From CANMUM01 sp965263365 (GTDB lineage: Bacteria; Pseudomonadota; Alphaproteobacteria; Rhodobacterales; Rhodobacteraceae): a DNA stretch of 64,000 nucleotides. The DNA lies in NCBI GenBank assembly GCA_965263365.1, contig OZ253672.1:1426001-1490000 (forward strand), in the 5' to 3' direction. The position numbers were made by a program, and so were the translations under genes. The notes beneath the pieces were generated by a model. It saw only the letters and a list, made by a program, of their open reading frames with translations, made no database searches and was not told the origin of the DNA. Below are positions 1 to 9,049 of the stretch, one piece after another; position 1 is the stretch's first letter; each line of letters begins with the position of its first letter.

Positions 1-735
1 GTTCTCATTGCAACGGGCGTTTACAAAGCACGCGCCCTTAGTGGACCCGGCGCCAACATGCCGGGCATCGTTCAAGCGCTTGATTATTTAAAAGCTTCAA
101 ACCGCGCGAATATGGGCGATAAAGTTGCTGAGCATGAAAACGGCAGCTTGTATGCGCAAGATAAAAATGTCGTCGTAGTGGGCGGGGGCGATACGGCAAT
201 GGATTGCGTGAGAACCGCCATTCGTCAGGGCGCTAAATCAGTAAAATGTTTATACAGGCGCGACCGCGCCAACATGCCGGGCTCAGTGCGCGAGACCGCA
301 AATGCGGAAGAAGAAGGCGTCCAATTTGAATGGCTAACTTTGCCGCAAGCCTTTGACGGTTCGGAGAAAATCGAGACGGTTCGTGCTGTAAAAATGGAAT
401 TGGGGGCGCCTGATGCGTCTGGCCGTCGCGCGCCCGTTGAAATTAAAAATTCAGAATTCAATGAACCCGCAGACCTTGTGATCACGGCGCTCGGTTTTGA
501 GCCAGAAGATATCCCTGCTCTTTTCGATTCTAATGAATTAAACGTCACGCGCTGGAATACGGTTCTCGTGGATCAGCCAGATTTTTCAACGTCTATCGAA
601 GGCGTGTTTGCTGCGGGAGATATTGTAAGAGGTGCAAGTCTCGTTGTGTGGGCCATCAAAGAAGGGCGCGATGCGGCCAATGGTATTGTGAAATATCTGA
701 ACACCAAAGCGGCTCAAAATACGGCTGCGCAATAA
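1..735 (+). CDS. gltD: Glutamate synthase (NADPH) small subunit, C-terminal part
   Basis: The reading frame is open from the first base, so the gene begins before the window and only its last 244 codons are seen. It supplies electrons from NADPH through FAD to the large subunit, which makes glutamate from glutamine and 2-oxoglutarate. The NADPH-binding motif GGGDTAMD lies near bases 182-206 and the C-terminal FAD motif GVFAAGDIVRGAS near 601-639, followed by a conserved WAIKEGRDAA segment. The large-subunit gene follows after 92 bases, so the two are probably one operon in the order gltD-gltB. The first internal ATG at 58 is not a start, because conserved sequence continues upstream of it. 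Confidence 0.95.
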   Translation, partial: VLIATGVYKARALSGPGANMPGIVQALDYLKASNRANMGDKVAEHENGSLYAQDKNVVVVGGGDTAMDCVRTAIRQGAKSVKCLYRRDRANMPGSVRETANAEEEGVQFEWLTLPQAFDGSEKIETVRAVKMELGAPDASGRRAPVEIKNSEFNEPADLVITALGFEPEDIPALFDSNELNVTRWNTVLVDQPDFSTSIEGVFAAGDIVRGASLVVWAIKEGRDAANGIVKYLNTKAAQNTAAQ

Positions 736-827
736 AAAAACGAACCGCATTAAGTACGATTTTAAATTTGATAACATCAGACAAAGAAGTCATCCAAACT
801 TCACGACTGACAGAACGGGATAGAGAA

Positions 828-3800
828 ATGAACAGACAAAACTGGCTAGAAAACCAAATCAACGCAAGAAAATATCTTGAAGAAGAAGGGCTTTACGACC
901 CCTCTCTTGAACATGACGCTTGTGGGGTTGGTCTTGTCGTGTCGATTGACGGCAAAGCATCGAGAGACGTGGTGGAGATGGGAATTTCTGCGCTTAAAGC
1001 GGTGTGGCATCGCGGTGCAGTTGATGCCGACGGCAAAACAGGCGATGGGGCTGGTATTCATATCGAAATTCCGGTGAATTTTTTTTACGACCAAATTCAA
1101 CGTACTGGGCATAGCGCTGACAAATCTCGTTTGATTGCGGTTGGTCAAGTCTTTTTGCCACGCACGGATTTTGCAGCCCAAGAGCGCGCGCGCACGATCG
1201 TTGAGAGCGAAGTCCTTCGCATGGGCCATAATATATACGGATGGCGCCAAGTGCCTGTAAATATTTCATGCCTCGGCAATAAAGCGAGCGCAACACGCCC
1301 AGAAATCGAACAAATTTTGATCGGAGATGGCAAAGAGCTTTCAAGTGAAGAATTTGAAAGAGAACTCTTCATCATTCGTCGTCGGATTGAAAAAGCGGTT
1401 GAAAGCTCGGGCTTGCAAGGATTTTACGTGTGCTCGCTTTCCTGTCGCTCAATTATCTACAAGGGCATGATGCTTGCCGAAGATGTGTCTACTTTCTATC
1501 TCGATCTCCTTGACGAGCGTATCGAAAGCACTTTTGCAATTTATCACCAACGCTATTCGACAAATACGTTCCCACAATGGTGGCTCGCTCAACCCTTCAG
1601 AATGCTTGCCCATAACGGAGAAATCAATACGCTTAAAGGGAATGTAAATTGGATGAAATCGCATGAAATCCGCATGACATCCAATAGCTTTGGCGATGCT
1701 GCGGACGACATAAAACCGATCGTCCAAGCCGGCGCGTCCGATTCGGGAGCGCTTGATAATGTATTTGAAGTCATGGTGCGTGCTGGTCGCTCTGCGCCAA
1801 TGGTCAAAACAATGCTTGTTCCCGAAAGCTGGTCGAATGATCAAGAAGGGCAAATGCCAGATGCATGGAAATTTATGTATGCCTATGCAAATTCCGTGAT
1901 GGAGCCATGGGATGGTCCAGCAGCACTTGCCATGACCGACGGAAGATGGGTTTGTGCTGGGCTTGATCGAAACGGCCTCCGCCCCTGTCGTTATGTGATT
2001 ACCAAAGACAAATTTTTAATTGCGGGTTCTGAAATTGGCATGGTGCCTGTTGCCGACGAAAATGTGGAAAGAAAAGGCGCGCTTGGCCCTGGCCAAATGA
2101 TTGCCGTGGACATGGAGGCCGGTGAGCTGCTTGAAGATAAGGAGCTTAAAGATCGCCTCGCGAGTTCTCAAAAATTCGAGGAATGGGTTGAGAAAATTAC
2201 AGAGCTTGATGAAATCATTTCTGGAAAAGGCGAAAAAGCTGAATTCAGCAAAGGTGAACTGCTCAAACGTCAAATCGCAGCCGGCTATACACTTGAAGAC
2301 ATTGAAATGGTTCTTCAGCCCATGGCCGAAGACAGCAAAGAGTCATTGGCTTCGATGGGTGACGACACGCCACTCGCCGTTCTTTCAGGCAAATACCGGC
2401 CACTTTCACATTATTTTAAACAAAACTTCTCTCAAGTGACAAATCCGCCAATTGACAGCTTGCGAGAAGCCCGTGTGATGAGCCTTAAAACACGTTTTGG
2501 AAATCTCAAAAATGTGCTCGCGCAATCGGGTTCTCAAACCGAAATTTTGACCCTAGATGCGCCTTTCCTTTCCAATGGCGAATTCGAACGAATGATTCAA
2601 CATTTCAAAGAAGGTGCCAAAGTCATTGACTGCTGCTTTCCCGCGAGTGATCAAGCGGATGATTTTTCAATGCGCATCGAGGACATTCGTCGGGAAGCCG
2701 AAACCGCCGTTCGTGCGGGGGCTCAGCATTTGATTTTAAGCGACAAAGCGCAAAACGAGAGCAATATTCCCCTTCCGATGATATTGGCCACATCTGCGGT
2801 TCATACCCATTTAACTCGAAACGGATTGCGCACTTTTTGTTCAATAAACGTACAGTCAGCCGAGTGTATCGATTCGCACTATTTCGCGTGCCTCGTTGGA
2901 TCGGGCGCAACCACGGTCAATGCATATCTTGCTTGTGAAACGCTCGCTGATCGCGTTGAACGCGGCCTCTTTGAAGGTTCACTCGAACAAGCAATTGACC
3001 GCTACCGTGAAGCGATTAACCAAGGACTTCTCAAAATTATGGCCAAAATGGGCATATCAGTCATCTCATCATATCGGGGTGGGCTAAACTTTGAAGCGGT
3101 CGGGTTATCGCGTGCGCTTGTTGCCGAATACTTCCCTGGCGTGATGAGCCGTGTTTCGGGAATTGGCATGAAGGGCTTACGTCGACAGGCCATGGAAGTT
3201 CACAGCAAGGGTTGGGAAGACGGGAAAGTTCTGCCAATCGGCGGTTTTTACAAGCTCCGCGGCCAAGGTGAACAACACGCTTGGCAAGCCGAAAACATGC
3301 ACCTTCTTCAATCAGCATGTGATCGAGGCGAATACTCATTGTGGAAAAAGTACTCAGATTTCATGCGCGCACAACAACCTGTTCATCTTCGCGATCTTTT
3401 AGATTTTAAGCCTGCGCATAAATCAATTCCGATTTCCGAAGTTGAAAGCATCACATCCATTCGAAAGAGGTTTGTAACGCCCGGAATGTCGCTCGGCGCC
3501 CTCAGCCCCGAGGCGCACAAAACGCTGAATATAGCGATGAACCGCATCGGTGCAAAATCTGATTCAGGTGAAGGAGGCGAAGATCCCGCTCATTTCAAAC
3601 CCATGGCAAACGGCGACAATGCGTCTGCTAAAATTAAGCAAGTAGCCTCAGGCCGCTTTGGTGTGACAGCTGAGTATCTCAACAATTGCGAAGAACTCGA
3701 GATCAAAGTCGCTCAAGGCGCTAAACCTGGTGAAGGTGGGCAGCTTCCCGGCATCAAGGTCACCGAATTAATCGCACGTCTGCGCCATTCCACTCAAGGC

Positions 3801-5342
3801 GTGACGCTGATCTCGCCCCCACCTCATCACGACATCTATTCGATCGAGGATTTGGCACAACTTATTTATGATCTCAAGCAAATCAACCCCCGTGCAAAGG
3901 TCACCGTAAAACTTGTGGCGGCATCAGGTGTGGGTACAATTGCGGCGGGTGTCGCCAAGGCCAAAGCCGATGTGATTTTGATATCCGGTCATAATGGCGG
4001 CACAGGCGCAAGCCCCGCAACTTCCATAAAATTTGCAGGACTTCCCTTTGAGCTTGGATTGTCCGAAGCGCACCAAGTCCTTGCCATAAACGATCTGCGC
4101 TCACGTATTACTTTGCGCACTGATGGGGGATTGCGCACCGGACGCGATATCGTCATTGCGGCGATGTTAGGTGCAGAGGAATTCGGCATTGGGACGGCTG
4201 CATTGATCGCAATGGGTTGTATTATGGTGCGTCAATGCCAATCAAACACCTGCCCAGTTGGCGTATGTGTTCAAGACGAAAGGCTGCGCAAGAAATTCAC
4301 CGGGACAGCCGACAAAGTGGTCAACTTAATTACTTTTTATGCCCAAGAGGTGAGAGAAATATTGGCTGAACTGGGCGTGCGCTCCCTTGATGAAGTGATT
4401 GGTCGTGCTGACCTTCTCGCTCAGGTTTCGCGCGGCGCAGATCATCTTGACGATCTGGACCTTAATCCGATGCTCACCGCTGTTCATCATCTTGCACCGG
4501 CGACTTATAATCACAATCAGTCACGCAACGAAGTTCCCGACACATTGGATGCACAAATCCTTCGCGATGCGCAAAGGTTCTTCGCTTATGGAGAAAAAAT
4601 GGAGCTTAGTTACACGGTCGAAAATACGGCACGCACAATCGGCACGCGCTTATCAAGCCATATCGTGCAAGAATTTGGTCAAATCAACGATCTTCAAGAC
4701 GATCATTTGACCCTGCAACTCACGGGATCAGCGGGCCAATCGCTCGGTGCTTTTGGCGCTCACGGTCTAAAGATTCGTGTTATTGGTGATGCCAACGACT
4801 ATGTCGGTAAAGGCTTATCAGGCGCAACAATTGTGGTGCGAACCCCGGCAAATCTAAGAGGGCAAGCGACCCAAGACACAATTATCGGCAACACAGTTCT
4901 TTACGGTTCGACAAGCGGTTCCCTCTTTGCAAATGGGAAAGCAGGACAGAGATTTGCAGTCCGTAATTCTGGCGCAGATGTTGTTGTTGAGGGCTGTGGT
5001 GCTAACGGATGTGAATATATGACCGGCGGCCGCGCAGTGATCCTTGGTGAAATCGGAGATAATTTTGGCGCGGGCATGACCGGTGGGATGGCCTATATTT
5101 ATGACCCCGACTCAGTTGCCCGTTTAAACATGAATGAAGAGAGCCTAAACGTCGAAAGACTCCAATCTTCTCATTGGGAAGAGGAACTATTTCAACTCAT
5201 CGAGCGTCATGCAAAGGAAACGGGTTCACTCCTTGCCCAATCATTAATCGAGAATTGGGACAGCGAAAAAGGCAAGTTCTGGCAAATTTGTCCAAAAGAA
5301 ATGGTTGAACGCCTCAAGATTCCGCTCAAAGCAACTGCCTAA
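828..5342 (+). CDS. gltB: Glutamate synthase large subunit
   Basis: A 1504-residue protein of normal family length. The frame extends back to 648, inside gltD, but ATG 828 is the natural start. It leaves a 31-residue propeptide before Cys32 (sequence DACGVGLV), which in this family becomes the catalytic N-terminal nucleophile after cleavage. Domains in order are a class II glutamine amidotransferase (about 32-430), a central domain (about 475-770), an FMN-binding synthase domain (about 830-1200) and a GXGXG beta-helix (about 1290-1480). Cys1131, Cys1137 and Cys1142, spaced CX5CX4C, fit the 3Fe-4S cluster. It releases ammonia from glutamine and channels it to 2-oxoglutarate. A terminator follows directly. 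Confidence 0.97.
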   Translation: MNRQNWLENQINARKYLEEEGLYDPSLEHDACGVGLVVSIDGKASRDVVEMGISALKAVWHRGAVDADGKTGDGAGIHIEIPVNFFYDQIQRTGHSADKSRLIAVGQVFLPRTDFAAQERARTIVESEVLRMGHNIYGWRQVPVNISCLGNKASATRPEIEQILIGDGKELSSEEFERELFIIRRRIEKAVESSGLQGFYVCSLSCRSIIYKGMMLAEDVSTFYLDLLDERIESTFAIYHQRYSTNTFPQWWLAQPFRMLAHNGEINTLKGNVNWMKSHEIRMTSNSFGDAADDIKPIVQAGASDSGALDNVFEVMVRAGRSAPMVKTMLVPESWSNDQEGQMPDAWKFMYAYANSVMEPWDGPAALAMTDGRWVCAGLDRNGLRPCRYVITKDKFLIAGSEIGMVPVADENVERKGALGPGQMIAVDMEAGELLEDKELKDRLASSQKFEEWVEKITELDEIISGKGEKAEFSKGELLKRQIAAGYTLEDIEMVLQPMAEDSKESLASMGDDTPLAVLSGKYRPLSHYFKQNFSQVTNPPIDSLREARVMSLKTRFGNLKNVLAQSGSQTEILTLDAPFLSNGEFERMIQHFKEGAKVIDCCFPASDQADDFSMRIEDIRREAETAVRAGAQHLILSDKAQNESNIPLPMILATSAVHTHLTRNGLRTFCSINVQSAECIDSHYFACLVGSGATTVNAYLACETLADRVERGLFEGSLEQAIDRYREAINQGLLKIMAKMGISVISSYRGGLNFEAVGLSRALVAEYFPGVMSRVSGIGMKGLRRQAMEVHSKGWEDGKVLPIGGFYKLRGQGEQHAWQAENMHLLQSACDRGEYSLWKKYSDFMRAQQPVHLRDLLDFKPAHKSIPISEVESITSIRKRFVTPGMSLGALSPEAHKTLNIAMNRIGAKSDSGEGGEDPAHFKPMANGDNASAKIKQVASGRFGVTAEYLNNCEELEIKVAQGAKPGEGGQLPGIKVTELIARLRHSTQGVTLISPPPHHDIYSIEDLAQLIYDLKQINPRAKVTVKLVAASGVGTIAAGVAKAKADVILISGHNGGTGASPATSIKFAGLPFELGLSEAHQVLAINDLRSRITLRTDGGLRTGRDIVIAAMLGAEEFGIGTAALIAMGCIMVRQCQSNTCPVGVCVQDERLRKKFTGTADKVVNLITFYAQEVREILAELGVRSLDEVIGRADLLAQVSRGADHLDDLDLNPMLTAVHHLAPATYNHNQSRNEVPDTLDAQILRDAQRFFAYGEKMELSYTVENTARTIGTRLSSHIVQEFGQINDLQDDHLTLQLTGSAGQSLGAFGAHGLKIRVIGDANDYVGKGLSGATIVVRTPANLRGQATQDTIIGNTVLYGSTSGSLFANGKAGQRFAVRNSGADVVVEGCGANGCEYMTGGRAVILGEIGDNFGAGMTGGMAYIYDPDSVARLNMNEESLNVERLQSSHWEEELFQLIERHAKETGSLLAQSLIENWDSEKGKFWQICPKEMVERLKIPLKATA

Positions 5343-5365
5343 ATCTGCACGCTGAATTCAAATCT

Positions 5366-5404
5366 AAAGCCACGCGATTTACCTTAAATTCGTGCGGCTT
5401 TTTC
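5366..5404 (+). terminator. Rho-independent terminator of gltDB
   Basis: AAAGCCACGCG at 5366-5376 pairs with CGTGCGGCTTT (5391-5401), with one A-C mismatch and one G-U pair, and a T-rich tail (TTTCTTTTC) follows. It sits 24 bases after the gltB stop and before the convergent LysR gene. Confidence 0.75.
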
Positions 5405-5472
5405 TTTTCATTTGCCACAAAACGCCAATCGAAACGAGCGCATCAAAAAAGTGATACTCAACAAATGAACGG

Positions 5473-6363
5473 CTAAATTTGTTTATAAATTTCCTTATAT
5501 TTTTGCTGAATATACTCATTTAGCATGCTGAGAATTGGACGCCTAATGGGAGAAGCAAGTGTTAGTAGATGAATGGGGATTGTTTGAGCGTTATGCGAAG
5601 GCATCACCTCAACAAGCGTGCCCGCCTCAAGATCACTTCGAATTGCGATAGCCGGCGCAAGCATTAACCCGCGCCCTTGCACAGCAAGAAGGCGCGCGGC
5701 CTTTATACCACTGACAGAAACCGGACTATTTACCGGATAACTTTTGACACCCCTACCATCTTCAAACCGCCATTTCATATGCATGGGAGAATTTGTATCA
5801 AAAATTGCCGTATGATTAATGAGATCATCCGGTGCATTCAGATCCGGCGCTTTGGCCAAATAAGTTGGACTTGCGGCTAATATAATTCGTGTGGAACCTA
5901 ACCGGCGCGCCATTAAAGCCGAATCCGACAAAAAGCCTACACGCAAAGCTAAATCATATCCATCACGCGCTAAATTAATCTTTTCATCCGTAACCTTAAG
6001 CTCAATTTGTACATCGGGTTGCATTTCCTGAAAATCAGCCACCGCCGTCACGATAAAATCTTCGAGCATAGTTGCGGGCGAACTGATCCGCAAAACGCCG
6101 TGAAAATGCCCCTTGGTTGTGCCCACAAAGTTTTCATAAGAATGAATGAGCTCTTGTGCACTTTGAAGATATTCAATGCCTTCGGAAGTGAGGCTTAATG
6201 CGCGAGTCGTTCTTCGAAATAGCCGTAAGTTCAAACGCGCCTCCAATGCACCCACATATTTGCTCACCAGCTTATTTGAAATCCCTAAGCGTTCGCTGGC
6301 ACGTGTAAATGACTGCGTTTCCGCTACCGCCACAAATGAGCGTACGCCGTCCATAATATCCAT
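5473..6363 (-). CDS. LysR-family transcriptional regulator (CrgA-like)
   Basis: A 296-residue regulator with an N-terminal winged helix-turn-helix (about 4-62, SFTRASERLGISNKLVSKYV) and a LysR substrate-binding domain (about 90-290). The frame begins at a TTG at 6366, but ATG 6363-6361 has GGAG seven bases upstream and is the better start. It is transcribed away from a DoxX gene across a 101-base gap that holds a near-palindrome. By the usual LysR arrangement it probably controls the divergent DoxX / quinone reductase / VOC / pirin genes and itself. The effector is unknown; the neighbours suggest a quinone or other electrophile. Confidence 0.88.
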   Translation of the reverse strand: MDIMDGVRSFVAVAETQSFTRASERLGISNKLVSKYVGALEARLNLRLFRRTTRALSLTSEGIEYLQSAQELIHSYENFVGTTKGHFHGVLRISSPATMLEDFIVTAVADFQEMQPDVQIELKVTDEKINLARDGYDLALRVGFLSDSALMARRLGSTRIILAASPTYLAKAPDLNAPDDLINHTAIFDTNSPMHMKWRFEDGRGVKSYPVNSPVSVSGIKAARLLAVQGRGLMLAPAIAIRSDLEAGTLVEVMPSHNAQTIPIHLLTLASPIRRPILSMLNEYIQQKYKEIYKQI

Positions 6364-6379
6364 CAATTATCTCCATAAT

Positions 6380-6396
6380 GTAGATTATAATTCTAC
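6380..6396. promoter_or_regulatory. Candidate LysR operator between divergent genes
   Basis: A 17-base imperfect palindrome, GTAGATTATAATTCTAC, has 5-base arms GTAGA/TCTAC around an AT-rich core. It lies in the divergent promoter region, 17 bases upstream of the LysR start. This is the position and form expected of a LysR-type recognition site; the assignment is inference. Confidence 0.5.
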
Positions 6397-6464
6397 AATA
6401 TCGTCATTTTGTTCGCAACTAACAAGGCATATATTCAACAGCGAACACAAAATAAGATAACAAT

Positions 6465-6875
6465 ATGAACACTGAAAATTTAGGCAGCGCATATGCAGCC
6501 CTGATCCTTCGCCTCACTTCTGGGATATATTTCCTCATTCACGGCGGTTTAAAACTATTTATTTTTACGCCCGCGGGAACAGTTGGGTATTTTGAATCCA
6601 TAGGCCTCCCAGGTTTTTTAGCTTATTTAACGATTTTTGCCGAAATCGCTGGAGGACTTGCCCTCATTCTTGGCTTCCGCGTCAGAGAAGTCTCGATTGC
6701 GCTCATTCCTGTCCTTTTGGGCGCTGCCATTTTCGGCCACGGGACAAATGGATTCATCTTTAGCAACCCGGGCGGCGGTTGGGAATTTCCCATTTTTTGG
6801 GCGGTAGCAATGGCGGCGCAAGCCCTTTTAGGTGCGGGCGCATTCGCAATTCGCCGCACACACTCACAAACATAA
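6465..6875 (+). CDS. DoxX family membrane protein
   Basis: A 136-residue protein with four hydrophobic segments (about 10-30, 48-68, 74-92, 108-128) and the DoxX-like features LRLTSGIYFLIHGGLKL at the start and FAEIAGGLALILGF in the middle. DoxX proteins are small inner-membrane proteins often linked to redox or thiol stress; no reaction is firmly assigned to the family. It is the first gene of the set divergent from the LysR regulator and lies 35 bases before the quinone-reductase-like gene, so the two are likely cotranscribed. Confidence 0.85.
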   Translation: MNTENLGSAYAALILRLTSGIYFLIHGGLKLFIFTPAGTVGYFESIGLPGFLAYLTIFAEIAGGLALILGFRVREVSIALIPVLLGAAIFGHGTNGFIFSNPGGGWEFPIFWAVAMAAQALLGAGAFAIRRTHSQT

Positions 6876-6910
6876 TGTATTGATAAGAAAAAGAACTTAG
6901 TAAAATAGAG

Positions 6911-7483
6911 ATGAATATGACCAATAAAATCGCAATCATTTATCACTCGAGTTACGGACATACCCAAAAAGTCGCGGAAAGCATCGTTGCCGGTGCCAAT
7001 TCTGAAACAAATATTGAAGCACAGATGTTCAGCGTTGATGAAATTGGTGACAATCTCGATCAGTTCGACGATCACCAAGCTCTCATCTTCGGCGCACCAA
7101 CATATATGGGCGACATATCGGCTCAATTAAAAGCGTTTTTTGATGCATCAGCAGGCAAATGGTATGCAGGCGCTTGGCGAAATAAAATCGGAGCAGGCTT
7201 TACGAATTCAGGAAGCCCTTCTGGCGATAAATTACGCTCGCTTCAAAGCATCCAAGGCTTTGCAATGCAGCATGGTATGATCTGGGTTGGCTATGATGAA
7301 AAAACAGGTGTAAATCCCGATAATGGAGAAGCCGACCAAACAAATGCACACGGTCATTGGCTCGGACTTGCAACAATGTCGGGCAATGATGACCCCTCGG
7401 TTACGCCTGATGAAAACGAACTTCGAACAGCGCGTTTTTTTGGCCGTAGAATTGCGAAAGCGGTCACAAGATGGAACAAGTAA
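6911..7483 (+). CDS. Flavodoxin-like NAD(P)H:quinone oxidoreductase (WrbA-related)
   Basis: A 190-residue cytosolic flavoprotein. IIYHSSYGHTQKVAE near the start is the FMN phosphate loop, and FGAPTYMGDISAQLKAF is the second flavin-binding loop of WrbA/flavodoxin-type oxidoreductases. GFTNSGSPSGDKLRSLQSI matches the third. The family reduces quinones by two electrons, avoiding semiquinones. The last 13 bases overlap the start of the VOC gene, indicating translational coupling. The start could also be the ATG two codons later. Confidence 0.88.
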   Translation: MNMTNKIAIIYHSSYGHTQKVAESIVAGANSETNIEAQMFSVDEIGDNLDQFDDHQALIFGAPTYMGDISAQLKAFFDASAGKWYAGAWRNKIGAGFTNSGSPSGDKLRSLQSIQGFAMQHGMIWVGYDEKTGVNPDNGEADQTNAHGHWLGLATMSGNDDPSVTPDENELRTARFFGRRIAKAVTRWNK

Positions 7484-7986
7484 AAACAGCCATTGATCAT
7501 CGTACGCGCATCGGGCACGTCCACTTGCGCGTCTCGGATCTTGATCGTGCGCTCGCCTTTTATCATGGTGTGTTGGGTTTCGAAATCATGCAACAAAGTG
7601 AGAGCGCCGCGTTTTTATCAGCTGGCGGCTATCATCACCACATCGCGCTCAACACTTGGGAAAGCTTGGGCGCAACACCACCCCCACGTGGACATACTGG
7701 CCTTTTCCATCTCGCGATTTTATATCCAAGTCGTAAGGCGCTTGCTGATGCGCTCATCAGGTTAGACAAGGCCAATATTAGGATCGAAGGGGCTGCCGAC
7801 CACGGTGTTTCCCATGCTTTGTATCTGAGTGACCCAGATCAAAACGGTGTCGAGCTTTATACCGATCTTCCGCGAGACCAATGGGAATTTGATGAAACGG
7901 GTCAACTCGCCATGCAAACCAAGCCATTGAGTCTGACAAAATTACGTGCCGAGCTGACAGATGCAAGCACAGCCGTAGAGAGATGA
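7471..7986 (+). CDS. VOC-superfamily protein (catechol 2,3-dioxygenase/glyoxalase-like)
   Basis: A 171-residue single vicinal-oxygen-chelate module. IGHVHLRVSDLDRALAFY opens the first beta-alpha-beta unit and supplies a metal-ligand His. FHLAILYPSR supplies a second candidate His, and DPDQNGVELYTD the Glu ligand, so a metal site seems intact. It resembles one half of CatE-like ring-cleavage dioxygenases. It overlaps the flavodoxin gene by 13 bases and lies 27 bases before the pirin gene, suggesting a role in opening catechol or hydroquinone rings produced by its neighbour. The substrate is not known. Confidence 0.85.
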   Translation: MEQVKTAIDHRTRIGHVHLRVSDLDRALAFYHGVLGFEIMQQSESAAFLSAGGYHHHIALNTWESLGATPPPRGHTGLFHLAILYPSRKALADALIRLDKANIRIEGAADHGVSHALYLSDPDQNGVELYTDLPRDQWEFDETGQLAMQTKPLSLTKLRAELTDASTAVER

Positions 7987-8013
7987 TTTTTAGTAAATGT
8001 GAAGGAGTTCAAA

Positions 8014-8934
8014 ATGTCCATCAGACCTGTAAAATCGACGATAGATGCGAAAGCGACAACGGAGGGCGCGGGAGTCGAGCTGCACCGCGCATTTGGTTTT
8101 CATGCCCCCCGCGAACATGATCCCTTTTTGCTTTTTGACGATTTTCGAGGGGATCATCCTCAGCAATATCAAGCGGGCTTTCCTTGGCACCCGCACCGCG
8201 GCATTGAAACGATAACCTATGTGCTAGCGGGCAATGTGAAGCACGAAGACAGCTTAGGCAATACGGGAAACTTAACCGACGGCGACTTACAACTTATGAC
8301 AGCAGGTTCGGGAATCATGCACCAAGAAATGCCGAGTGGCAATAAACGCGGGCAAATGCATGGTTTTCAACTTTGGGCAAATTTGCCATCTTCGCTCAAA
8401 ATGTCTTCGCCACGCTATCAAGACGTACCGTCTAAAGAAATGCCGTTCCTTGAAGAAGATAATGGCACAAAGATCAAAGTGTTGATGGGCAATTATAAAG
8501 GAATTTTCTCGCCAGTTGAAGACATTGCTGCCGAACCTCAGTACTTGGATATATTCGTGCCCGCTCACACAACTCAGCGCATAAAAATAGACATGTACCG
8601 AAATGTTTTTGCGTATATTTTCGAAGGTTCTGGCCATTTCCATTCCGCATCAAATCCTGTTGGTGTAAAGGTTGAAAAAGAATACCGAGGCGAAGAGCTA
8701 ACTTTTCGCGATATGTCGGGCAACCGCACGCTCGTCAATTTTGACACTGGCGAAGAGGTTGTGGTAACCGCCGGCGCGCAAGGCATCAGATTTTTGCTCT
8801 GCTCAGGACGCCCAATTGAAGAACCTGTCGCTTGGTATGGCCCGATTGTGATGAATACAAGCGAAGAACTCAAGCAAGCTATTGATGATCTCAAAACCAA
8901 CAATTTTATTAAGGAAGGCGCTCAATTCGGCTAG
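8014..8934 (+). CDS. Pirin family protein
   Basis: A 306-residue bicupin. The frame runs back to a GTG at 7999, but AAGGAG at 8002-8007 sits six bases before ATG 8014, which fixes the start. Pirin hallmarks are visible: FPWHPHRGIETITYV (metal-binding His residues) and GSGIMHQEMP in the first cupin, then a C-terminal pirin domain with YIFEGSGHF and FLLCSGRPIEEPVAW. Bacterial pirins can have quercetin 2,3-dioxygenase activity, which fits the ring-cleaving and quinone-reducing neighbours. Confidence 0.93.
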   Translation: MSIRPVKSTIDAKATTEGAGVELHRAFGFHAPREHDPFLLFDDFRGDHPQQYQAGFPWHPHRGIETITYVLAGNVKHEDSLGNTGNLTDGDLQLMTAGSGIMHQEMPSGNKRGQMHGFQLWANLPSSLKMSSPRYQDVPSKEMPFLEEDNGTKIKVLMGNYKGIFSPVEDIAAEPQYLDIFVPAHTTQRIKIDMYRNVFAYIFEGSGHFHSASNPVGVKVEKEYRGEELTFRDMSGNRTLVNFDTGEEVVVTAGAQGIRFLLCSGRPIEEPVAWYGPIVMNTSEELKQAIDDLKTNNFIKEGAQFG

Positions 8935-9049
8935 ATTGCTGGCAAACTGCACTTCATAGCAATTCATTGACAGGCAGGACAAGCAATCGTGATCAAAGAG
9001 ATAAAACCAATATTAGAGACGTTATCGTCTTAAAATGGAAAGGAATAAA

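Noticed and set aside
648..827. A 60-codon N-terminal extension of GltB overlapping gltD
   Set aside because: It overlaps the gltD end and has no family similarity; ATG 828 places the catalytic Cys at position 32 after a normal propeptide.
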